Assembly: GCA_037190805.1 (NCBI GenBank)
Contig: JBBCJR010000020.1
Span: forward strand, 20,601-84,600
Source: JBBCJR01 sp037190805
GTDB lineage: Bacteria; Pseudomonadota; Alphaproteobacteria; Sphingomonadales; Sphingomonadaceae
Direction of reading: 5' to 3'
DNA length: 64,000 nt
The position numbers and the translations under genes are program-made. Below the pieces are notes generated by a model. It was not told the origin of the DNA, made no database searches, and saw only the letters and a list, made by a program, of their open reading frames with translations. Every line of letters begins with the position of its first letter. Within the stretch, counting starts at the first letter, position 1. This document shows positions 42,487 to 50,066 of the stretch, in pieces.

Positions 42487-42939
42487 ATGGCCTATACGCT
42501 GGGGGCAATCTCGCGCGCGCGGCTCATTGGCGTTCACCCTGACCTCGTGCGAGTTGTACTGCGCGCGATCGAGATCACGCCACAGGATTTTACGGTGTTC
42601 GAAGGGGTGCGGACTCCTGCGACCCAGGCTGACTATGTGCGGCGTCGAGTCAGCAAAACGATGAGCAGCCGGCATCTGACTGGTCATGCGGTCGACCTGG
42701 TGCCTTGGATTGCTGGGCAACCGAGATGGGAATGGCCGCCAATATATATCGTTGCTGACGCGGTGCGACGGGCAGCTCTGGCGGAAGGCGTGGCGATCAT
42801 CTGGGGCGGTGTATGGGACCGCCGGCTCGGGGATCTGCCCCCTCATGCAAGCGGCCTGGCGGTAGCGGTAAGGTCCTATTCAGCGCGTCATTCTGGTCCG
42901 GATTTTCTAGACGGGCCGCATTTCGAGCTGCACGTATGA
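42487..42939 (+). CDS. M15-family peptidase endolysin
   Basis: The 150-residue protein has the zinc-site motif SSRHLTGHAVDLVP (S-x-H-x3-G-x-A-x-D) and a second histidine motif DGPHFEL near the end, as in VanY-type L,D/D,D-peptidase endolysins. EGVRTPATQADYV is also typical. It would cleave peptidoglycan cross-links for release. No signal peptide is present, so export needs a holin. It is the last gene before attR. Confidence 0.85.
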   Translation: MAYTLGAISRARLIGVHPDLVRVVLRAIEITPQDFTVFEGVRTPATQADYVRRRVSKTMSSRHLTGHAVDLVPWIAGQPRWEWPPIYIVADAVRRAALAEGVAIIWGGVWDRRLGDLPPHASGLAVAVRSYSARHSGPDFLDGPHFELHV

Positions 42940-42977
42940 TTTATCCTGAATTGCAGCATACTTCACAAGCTGTATCA

Positions 42978-42991
42978 GCCCGCTGCTACCA
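42978..42991 (+). repeat. attR core (GCCCGCTGCTACCA)
   Basis: Exact second copy of the tRNA-Met 3' end. It lies 38 bp after the endolysin stop. Beyond it, about 140 bp of very AT-rich sequence leads to chromosomal genes. Confidence 0.85.
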
Positions 42992-43133
42992 ATATGCGAA
43001 AAATCACTGTAGCAACATTACATATTTAATTATTTATATTAGGTGTTTATGAATTTTCATTCATATGAAGGTGCATTTATGATAAAAATCTAATTCTTGA
43101 TCAAGATATTTGTAATCTTTGTGCTTTTAGGTA

Positions 43134-44096
43134 TTATAGATAATCAACGAACCAGGGAAGCCGCGTGCCTATATCCATCTGGTCATTGATGCGGTAGTGG
43201 CGCGGATAAAAGCCAGAGTATCGAAGCGTGCCGTCGTCGATTTTTGTCAGCGCGCGATCGAGATCGGCAAGATCAGCCATGGTCAGCCAAGGCGCTGCAT
43301 AGCCTTCGTTGCGGCGGCAACAATGCGCGGTCCATAGCCGCGTATCGGATGGCAGGTCCTCCAGCAGTCGCCGTGTCGTGCGTCGATAGCCTGTCAGGTC
43401 GGCGCCGGGAAGGAAGGCATAGAGCATTGTCGGATAGATGAAATCGCCGGTGAAAAGCCGCTTGCCTCGCGGATCGTGGAGCGCCACCGAGTGCGGCGTA
43501 TGTCCGGGCGTTGACAGCAGTCTAAGCGAGCGGCCACCCAGATCGATCGTTGTGCCCGGCTTGATCCATTCGGCGACTGGAACCCATGGCGCGGCAAGCC
43601 CGTCAAACATGCCGAGAAATTGATAGCGACCTGGACGGAAACGACCATCCTCTACCCCCGCACGGGTCGAGGGGAGGTCGACGAGCGCGATGCGATCCGA
43701 CGCGTGAACGCCCGCGAGATGATCATAATGGAGATGCGACGGCAGGATCGTGACCGGGAGATTGGTCAAGCTTTTGACCACAGGCCGCATATCGCGCGTG
43801 CCCGACCCCGCGTCAAAGAGCAACGCGCGTGTTTCGCCGACGATCAGATAGGAATAGTTCGCCTGATAATATCGCGGTTCGCCAATCGCATAGACTCCTT
43901 CGCCCAGGTTCTCGACGGCGAAATAATCGTCGAACAGCTGACCTTTAGCCAGAGTGACGGGATCGCTCGACACGGCCACGGGTTTGTTCAGAAGGGGCCA
44001 GCTTTCGGCATAGAGATAGGGCGCAAAGCGCAGCGCCGCGATGCCCAAAATGGCGAGTGTACCATGCAGCAGTAACAGGAGGCTGCGGCGTTTCAC
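43134..44096 (-). CDS. MBL-fold metallo-hydrolase with N-terminal membrane anchor or signal
   Basis: The 320-residue protein has an N-terminal hydrophobic segment (LLLLLHGTLAILGIAALRFA). The metallo-beta-lactamase fold shows HLHYDH (zinc motif HxHxDH), PGHTPHS and GDFIYP (metal-bridging Asp). It should sit at or outside the inner membrane and hydrolyse an ester, thioester or lactone; substrate unknown. It is the first chromosomal gene after attR and points towards the element. Confidence 0.82.
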   Translation of the reverse strand: MKRRSLLLLLHGTLAILGIAALRFAPYLYAESWPLLNKPVAVSSDPVTLAKGQLFDDYFAVENLGEGVYAIGEPRYYQANYSYLIVGETRALLFDAGSGTRDMRPVVKSLTNLPVTILPSHLHYDHLAGVHASDRIALVDLPSTRAGVEDGRFRPGRYQFLGMFDGLAAPWVPVAEWIKPGTTIDLGGRSLRLLSTPGHTPHSVALHDPRGKRLFTGDFIYPTMLYAFLPGADLTGYRRTTRRLLEDLPSDTRLWTAHCCRRNEGYAAPWLTMADLADLDRALTKIDDGTLRYSGFYPRHYRINDQMDIGTRLPWFVDYL

Positions 44097-44199
44097 AAGC
44101 TTCTCCCGCGACGGAGTATGTTGACCTGCCGAGGCGATGCGCCGTCGCTAAAAATAGAACATAAGAAGCGGGTTTACTCGTCCGATACGCTCCTTCGTC

Positions 44200-45264
44200 T
44201 CACCGATTGCGCATCGCGTCTTGATGGGCCTTTTGCGCCTCCGCGCGCGCACGCTGGGCGATCCGGCCACTGACGACATCGTCCAGCGTTTGGATGGTCT
44301 GGGTCAGCGATTCGGATGTCTGCCGCGCGATGGTTTCCAGATCCCCCTGATATTGAGGCAGGAAGAAGAAATAGGTGGACGGATGCCCGCGATAGAGGCT
44401 GCGGAACTTGTCGATATCGGCCTGGTCGGCGCGCAGGGCGGCAAGGCGTTCGGCCGGCGTACCGCGCGTCATCGGCGGCTTTATCCGTTGCATATCCCAC
44501 CATGCGAACGGCAGTTCGGCATCCAGGGTACGGGCCTCGGCGATCATGGCGTCGCCCGCGGCGTGGCTGTCCGCGCCGCGCGCGGCCGCAACGAGCAAGG
44601 TAGCGTCGCCGGTCTTGCGGGCCAGCGCCTCCATCTCGCGGACCAGGTCGGCGCGGCCGATGACCGCTGATCCGGTATCCAGATAAAGCTGCGCCGCATC
44701 CATCTTGCGTGGGGCGTAGCGGGCATAAAGCGCCTGCATCTCTTCCCGCGCCTTGGCGGGGTTGCGCTGCATGGTGTGATAGAGCCAGGCATTGTTAAAG
44801 TGATCGGCGGCGGATGAAGGCCGCTTGATGATCATCTGCGGCTGCGCCATCGCATGCAGGTCGCTGACGTCGCTTCGGATGGCTGAAACGTCCTCGCGGA
44901 TCAGGCCGAGTTGCCGTCCGACCGCTTCGGTCGCCGACTGGCCCTGACCAACCAGCATCAGGAGCAGGAAGGCGGCTGTCGCGAACAGGCCGAAGCGGAA
45001 TGCGTCGCAGGGCGCGCACTGGACAACCTCGTCCACCGCCGCCGGGTCCGCCGCGCTGACCATGAAAGCCCGCTGGAAGCACAATAATGCCGCGATCAGG
45101 GTGATGGCGGCGAACACCATGGTCAACGTGCCGGCGGAGAGGAAGTCAGCGAAAAAACTGACCATGTCGCCGAAAAGGCCGACCGCGCCGCCGATCAACG
45201 CGAACAGGGATGCCTTGGCCGGCCACAGGATGCGCTTGACGATACCGATGCGTGATGCGGACAA
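44200..45264 (-). CDS. membrane protein of unknown function
   Basis: The 354-residue protein from a TTG start has three hydrophobic segments (about 14-35, 45-68, 88-106), a short coiled coil (LGLIREDVSAIRSDVSDLH) and a long helical, TPR-like cytosolic or periplasmic part (LYHTMQRNPAKAREEMQALYARYAP...). GGGAGAG lies upstream of the start. I do not recognise a family. It is 77 bp upstream of trmFO's 3' end and co-directional, so they might share a transcript. Confidence 0.65.
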   Translation of the reverse strand: MSASRIGIVKRILWPAKASLFALIGGAVGLFGDMVSFFADFLSAGTLTMVFAAITLIAALLCFQRAFMVSAADPAAVDEVVQCAPCDAFRFGLFATAAFLLLMLVGQGQSATEAVGRQLGLIREDVSAIRSDVSDLHAMAQPQMIIKRPSSAADHFNNAWLYHTMQRNPAKAREEMQALYARYAPRKMDAAQLYLDTGSAVIGRADLVREMEALARKTGDATLLVAAARGADSHAAGDAMIAEARTLDAELPFAWWDMQRIKPPMTRGTPAERLAALRADQADIDKFRSLYRGHPSTYFFFLPQYQGDLETIARQTSESLTQTIQTLDDVVSGRIAQRARAEAQKAHQDAMRNR

Positions 45265-45341
45265 GGCGGTCTCTCCCCCCGGAAACGTTTCGGCAGGTTA
45301 ATGGAGAACCGGAATTATTCCAGCATTTCCGGTCGGGGAGA

Positions 45342-46688
45342 TCAGGCGCTGTTTTGAGCGGGCGAAACCTCTGTGGCCATCCAGTGGTCCAGATCAGCTC
45401 GTGCCCGCGCGGCCATGCCGGCTTTGCGATCCGCTTTGCGGACCTTGGCATCAAGCGGCGGAAAGAGACCAAAATTGACATTCATCGGCTGGAACGTCTC
45501 TGCATCGGCGCCCCCCGTGACGTGCCCGAGCAGCGCACCCAGGGCCGTCGTCACGGGCGGCGGCGCAGGCACGGTGCCGGTGCGCTCTCCGGCCGCGAAC
45601 AAGCCCGCGAGAAGGCCGAGCGCGGCCGATTCAACATAGCCTTCGCACCCGGTCATCTGTCCTGCAAAGCGTATGTCAGGCCGCGACTTCAGCCGCAGCG
45701 CGCCATCGAGCAGGCGGGGACTGTTCAGGAAGGTATTGCGGTGAACGCCGCCCAGGCGCGCGAACTCGGCATTCTCAAGCCCGGGAATGGTCCGGAAGAC
45801 GCGCACCTGCTCGGCATGTTTCAGCTTGGTCTGGAACCCGACCATGTTCCACAGCGTGCCGAGTGCATTGTCCTGGCGCAGCTGGACGACGGCATGGGGC
45901 CAGCGGCCGGTGCGCGGATCATCGAGGCCGACCGGTTTCATCGGGCCGTAGCGCAACGTTTCCGGCCCGCGCTCGGCCATCACCTCGACCGGCATGCAGC
46001 CTTCGAAATAGGGCGTGTCGCGTTCCCAGTCCTTGAACTCGGTCTTGTCGCCGTCGACGAGGGCGGCGACGAAGGCGGCATATTGGTCGCGGTCCATCGG
46101 CAGGTTGATATAATCCTTGCCGTCGCCCTTGCCCCAGCGGCTCTGGAACCAGGCGATCGAGAAATCGATCGAGTCCTTGTGGATGACGGGCGCGATCGCG
46201 TCGAAGAAGGCCAGCGCGTCCTCGCCCGTCGCGGCCCGGATCGCTTCGGCCAGCGCCGGCGCGGTCAGCGGGCCGGTGGCGATGATGGTCGATCCCCATT
46301 CGGCGGGCGGCAGCCCCGACACCTGCTCGCGGCGAAGCTCGATCAGCGGATGATCGGCGATGGCACGGGTGACGTCGGCGGAAAAGCCGTCCCGGTCCAT
46401 CGCCAATGCCGCGCCCGCGGGCACGCGATGGCGGTCGGCGGCGGCGAGGATCAGGGACCCCAGACGTCGCATCTCTTCGTGCAACAGACCGATGGCGCTC
46501 TTGTCCGCCTCGTCCGAACGGAAGCTGTTCGAGCAGACCAGTTCGGCGAGCGCGTCGGTGCGGTGGGCGGGGGTCGATGCGACAGGGCGCATCTCGTGCA
46601 GGATGACCGGAATGCCGCGTCCGGCGATCTGCCAGGCCGCCTCGCTACCGGCCAGTCCGCCGCCGACGATATGGATGGGATCATGCAT
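45342..46688 (-). CDS. trmFO: methylenetetrahydrofolate-tRNA-(uracil-5-)-methyltransferase TrmFO
   Basis: The 448-residue flavoprotein starts IHIVGGGLAGSEAAWQIA (FAD-binding GxGxxG) and contains CSNSFRSD, TPYFEGCMPVEVMAERG, the YGPMKPVGL motif and GCEGYVESAA. It uses FADH2 and methylenetetrahydrofolate to make m5U54 in tRNA. The ATG at 46688 matches the family. It is divergent from gyrA across 126 bp. Confidence 0.95.
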   Translation of the reverse strand: MHDPIHIVGGGLAGSEAAWQIAGRGIPVILHEMRPVASTPAHRTDALAELVCSNSFRSDEADKSAIGLLHEEMRRLGSLILAAADRHRVPAGAALAMDRDGFSADVTRAIADHPLIELRREQVSGLPPAEWGSTIIATGPLTAPALAEAIRAATGEDALAFFDAIAPVIHKDSIDFSIAWFQSRWGKGDGKDYINLPMDRDQYAAFVAALVDGDKTEFKDWERDTPYFEGCMPVEVMAERGPETLRYGPMKPVGLDDPRTGRWPHAVVQLRQDNALGTLWNMVGFQTKLKHAEQVRVFRTIPGLENAEFARLGGVHRNTFLNSPRLLDGALRLKSRPDIRFAGQMTGCEGYVESAALGLLAGLFAAGERTGTVPAPPPVTTALGALLGHVTGGADAETFQPMNVNFGLFPPLDAKVRKADRKAGMAARARADLDHWMATEVSPAQNSA

Positions 46689-46814
46689 GGCCGGGCTGCT
46701 AGCACGGGCTGGCGGGCGAGGGGAGGGTGCGTCTTTCGTGGCGGCGCGGACTGGCAATGGCCGGCCGGGTGCGCTAGGACTGTCACCATCACGTAACAGC
46801 CCGAAAGTCCCGCC

Positions 46815-49514
46815 TTGAGCACCGACGAGACCGTCCTCGCCGACCCGTCCGATATCCGTCCCATCTCGATCGTCGACGAGATGAAGACCAGCTATCTCGA
46901 CTATGCGATGTCGGTCATCGTCAGCCGCGCGCTGCCGGACGTCCGCGACGGGTTGAAGCCGGTCCACCGCCGCGTCCTGTTCGCCTGCCAGGAAGCCGGC
47001 TATGTCGCCGGCCGCCCCTATCGCAAGTGCAGCCGCATCGTCGGCGACGTCATGGGTAAGTATCACCCGCACGGCGACCAGGCGATCTATGACGCGCTCG
47101 CCCGTCTGGCGCAGGACTGGTCGATGCGGGTGCCGCTGATCGACGGCCAGGGCAATTTCGGCTCGATGGACCCCGACCCGCCGGCGGCGATGCGCTATAC
47201 CGAGGCGCGGCTGGCCAAGGTCGCCAACGACCTGATCGCCGACCTCGACAAGGATACGGTCGACTTCCAGCCCAATTATGACGGGTCGGAGCGCGAGCCG
47301 CAGGTGCTGCCCGCCCGCTTCCCGAACCTGCTGGTCAACGGCGCCGGCGGCATCGCGGTCGGCATGGCGACCAACATTCCGCCGCACAACCTTGGCGAGG
47401 TCATCGCCGCCTGCAAGGCCTATATCGAGGATCCGGCGATCACCGTCGAAGATCTGATGAAGATCGTCCCCGGTCCGGACTTCCCGACCGGCGCATCGAT
47501 CATGGGTCAGGCGGCCGTCCGGCAGGCTTATTATACGGGGCGCGGTTCGGTCATCCTGCGCTCGACCGCGGTGATCGAGGAAGGGCGGGGGGATCGCCGC
47601 TCGATCGTCCTCACCGACATTCCCTATCAGGTCGGCAAGAACAACCTGGTCGAAAAGATCGCCGAGGCGGTCAAGGACAAGCGGATCGAAGGCGTCAGCG
47701 ACATTCGCGACGAGTCGAACCGCGAGGGTGTGCGTGTCGTCGTCGACCTCAAGCGCGATGCGACCCCGGATGTCGTCCTCAACCAGATCTACCGTTACAG
47801 CCCGGCGCAGTCGTCCTTCCCGTGCAACATGCTGGCGCTGCGCGGCGGCCGGCCTGAACTGCTGGGCCTGCGCGACATCATCGAGGCGTTCGTCAAGTTC
47901 CGCGAGGAGGTGATCACCCGCCGCTCGAAGTTCGAGCTGAACAAGGCCCGCGAGCGCGCCCACATCCTGCTCGGCCTCGTCATCGCGGTCACCAATCTGG
48001 ACGAGGTGGTCCGGATCATCCGGGGCAGCGCAACACCCGCCGCGGCGCGCGAAAGCCTGATGGCGCGCAATTGGCCGATCGCCGAGATCGCGCCCTATAT
48101 CGCGCTGGTCGAGGCGGTGGACCATGAGGTCGAGGGCGACAGCTATCGCCTGTCCGAAGCGCAGGTCCGCGCCATCCTCGAACTGCGCCTGCACCGGCTG
48201 ACCGCGCTCGGCCGCGACGAGATCGGCGGCGAGTTGAAGGAACTGGCCGCGTCGATCGAGGCGCTGCTCGAGATCCTTCGCAACCGCGCTCGTCTCTACG
48301 AGGTGATGGTCGAGGAGTTCGACGCCGTCTCCGACCAGTTCGCGACCCCGCGCCGGACGAGGATCGCCGCCAGCCTCGAGGATCTCGACGACGAGGACCT
48401 GATGGAGCGCGAGGACATGGTCGTCACGGTGACCATGGGCGGCTACATCAAACGCACGCCGCTGGCGGCCTTTCGCGCCCAGAAGCGCGGCGGCAAGGGC
48501 CGATCGGGCATGGCGACAAAGGACGAGGATGCCGTCACCCGCCTGTTCGTCACCTCGACGCATACGCCGGTGCTGTTCTTCTCCACCCACGGCAAGGTCT
48601 ATCGGATGAAGGTGTGGCGGCTGCCGGAAGGCGCCCCGCAGGCGCGCGGGCGGCCGATGATCAACCTGCTGCCGCTGGCGACGGGTGAAACAATCTCCAC
48701 CGTCCTGCCGCTCCCGGAGGACGAGGCGGAATGGGGTGGCCTGCACATCATGTTCGCTACCGCGCACGGCAATGTCCGCCGCAACAGCATGGATGCTTTC
48801 ACCAACGTGCCGTCCAACGGCAAGTTCGCGATGCGGTTCGAGGATGACTCGGCGGACCGGCTGATCGGCGTCAGCCTGCTGACCGAAAACGACGATGTGC
48901 TGCTGGCGACGCGTGGCGGTAAGGCGATCCGCTTTGCGGCCACGGATGTCCGCGAGTTCCAGTCGCGCACCGCGGCCGGTGTCCGCGGCATCAGCCTGAA
49001 GGACGGGGACGAGGTGATCTCGCTGTCGATCCTGGGCGGGTTCTCCGCGACGCCGGAGGAGCGCGAGGCCTATCTGCGGGCCGCGCCCTGGAAGGACCGC
49101 GACGACGAACCGACGCTTGCGCCCGAGCGCATGGCCGAATTCGCGGCGGCGGAGGAGTTTATTCTCACCGTCACCGTCAACGGCTATGGCAAGCGGACCA
49201 GCGCCTACGAATATCGCCGTACCAATCGCGGCGGGCAGGGGATCACCAACATCGAGACCTCGGCCCGAAACGGCCCGGTGGTCGCCAGCTTCGCGGCCCA
49301 TGATGGCGAACAGCTGATGCTGGTGACAGATCAGGCCAAGCTTATCCGTACCGGCGTGGGCGATATCCGTATCGCCGGCCGCAACACCCAGGGCGTCACC
49401 ATTTTCCGTGTTGCCGATGACGAGCATGTCGTCGGCGCCGCGCGGATCGAGGAAAGCGACGACGAAGGTGATGAGGGCGACGTGGCGACGAACGAAAGCC
49501 TCGACGCCGAATAA
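46815..49514 (+). CDS. gyrA: DNA gyrase subunit A
   Basis: The 899-residue protein starts at a TTG (SIVDEMKTSYLDYAMSVIVSRALPDVRDGLKPVHRR). The catalytic Tyr is in AAMRYTEARL, and the C-terminal beta-pinwheel carries the GyrA-box-like QKRGGKG. In the quinolone-determining region, HPHGDQAIYD has Gln89 where E. coli has Ser83, and keeps Asp93 (E. coli Asp87). The enzyme introduces negative supercoils with GyrB. The acidic tail ESDDEGDEGD is also present. Confidence 0.97.
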   Translation: MSTDETVLADPSDIRPISIVDEMKTSYLDYAMSVIVSRALPDVRDGLKPVHRRVLFACQEAGYVAGRPYRKCSRIVGDVMGKYHPHGDQAIYDALARLAQDWSMRVPLIDGQGNFGSMDPDPPAAMRYTEARLAKVANDLIADLDKDTVDFQPNYDGSEREPQVLPARFPNLLVNGAGGIAVGMATNIPPHNLGEVIAACKAYIEDPAITVEDLMKIVPGPDFPTGASIMGQAAVRQAYYTGRGSVILRSTAVIEEGRGDRRSIVLTDIPYQVGKNNLVEKIAEAVKDKRIEGVSDIRDESNREGVRVVVDLKRDATPDVVLNQIYRYSPAQSSFPCNMLALRGGRPELLGLRDIIEAFVKFREEVITRRSKFELNKARERAHILLGLVIAVTNLDEVVRIIRGSATPAAARESLMARNWPIAEIAPYIALVEAVDHEVEGDSYRLSEAQVRAILELRLHRLTALGRDEIGGELKELAASIEALLEILRNRARLYEVMVEEFDAVSDQFATPRRTRIAASLEDLDDEDLMEREDMVVTVTMGGYIKRTPLAAFRAQKRGGKGRSGMATKDEDAVTRLFVTSTHTPVLFFSTHGKVYRMKVWRLPEGAPQARGRPMINLLPLATGETISTVLPLPEDEAEWGGLHIMFATAHGNVRRNSMDAFTNVPSNGKFAMRFEDDSADRLIGVSLLTENDDVLLATRGGKAIRFAATDVREFQSRTAAGVRGISLKDGDEVISLSILGGFSATPEEREAYLRAAPWKDRDDEPTLAPERMAEFAAAEEFILTVTVNGYGKRTSAYEYRRTNRGGQGITNIETSARNGPVVASFAAHDGEQLMLVTDQAKLIRTGVGDIRIAGRNTQGVTIFRVADDEHVVGAARIEESDDEGDEGDVATNESLDAE

Positions 49515-50066
49515 GAAGGCAGGGCCGTTGGCCGGCACCCTTGCCGCCCCTGTCAGATCATGTCTTGTCCGTGAGTGGAACGGGCGTGCTCGGTCACGCG
49601 TGAGCGCAAACTCTGGATGACGGCTGTGCTGTCGGTGATAGCCTCCCGGCACTTATTTCGTTTACTGCCCATGGTGATTATTTCTCCAAGAGAGGTGACT
49701 TTTCATCACCGGAGCTTTGCGGCGGAAGGTGATCGTGTCACAAAACAATATTCAAATTTATCTGTTAATTTAGTAAATATAATTGTACTAGTAATAATTT
49801 TACGATTATCTCTAAGAATAATGTTTTTAATTACATAATTAATTAATCAAATCTGGAAAATTTCTATACATATGTATTAGTATTATTATTTCATAGTAAT
49901 GATTATTTAAAGTGACAATTGTCTGAAGTGTGGAAATTAATTAAAAAGTCGCCATTAAATATTATTTGAAGATCATCTGAAAGTTTCAATTCGATACCCG
50001 CAGCCTCTGCCGTCTGTTGTTTGACAGGCCCCAAAATGTTCTTTCTCATAACTATGAGAGATAACA
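49515..50066. other. 552-bp intergenic region with an AT-rich island
   Basis: The first 200 bp have chromosomal composition. From about 49740 to 49985 the sequence is extremely AT-rich, with many TAAT/ATTA runs and no gene. A TTGACA at 50031-50036 may be the -35 box for the following receptor gene. No coding frame is convincing; a plus-strand frame at 49575-49838 lacks a ribosome site and homology. Confidence 0.5.
50044..50059 (+). promoter_or_regulatory. palindrome overlapping the receptor gene's ribosome site
   Basis: TCTCATA-AC-TATGAGA is a perfect 7-bp inverted repeat ending eight bases before the ATG at 50067. It includes the GAGAG Shine-Dalgarno-like sequence, so it may be an operator or an RNA hairpin that hides the ribosome site. 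Confidence 0.45.

Larger units (their letters stand above)
20275..42991. mobile_element. 22.7 kb integrated tail-encoding element at tRNA-Met (headless prophage or tailocin-like island)
   Basis: The element is bounded by 14-bp direct repeats (20275-20288 and 42978-42991). In order it carries a serine recombinase, overlapping small genes, a CI/Cro switch, early small genes, a Prim-Pol/SF3 helicase, a DUF6362-like gene, a tail module from tail terminator to receptor tip, and an endolysin. I find no terminase, portal, capsid, scaffold or head protease. Base composition is mosaic: the recombinase, primase and tail core are GC-rich. The operator region, the stretch 28703-29190, a reverse-strand gene and the tail-tip cassette are AT-richer. 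Confidence 0.9.

Noticed and set aside
29193..42939. R-type (contractile) tailocin or Mu-like tail
   Set aside because: There is no sheath, baseplate wedge or spike gene. The chaperone, tape measure and gpJ-like tip are of the non-contractile type.
20275..42991. Integrated conjugative element
   Set aside because: No relaxase, coupling protein or type IV secretion genes; the cargo is a phage tail.
45252..46796. 514-residue plus-strand open frame
   Set aside because: It is antisense to trmFO, whose motifs are clear. Long antisense frames are common at this GC content.
45342..49652. 1436-residue minus-strand open frame across gyrA
   Set aside because: Only its C-terminal part is a gene (trmFO from 46688). 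The rest is antisense to gyrA.
49575..49838. 87-residue plus-strand frame after gyrA
   Set aside because: It runs into the AT-rich island, has no ribosome site and no recognisable motif.
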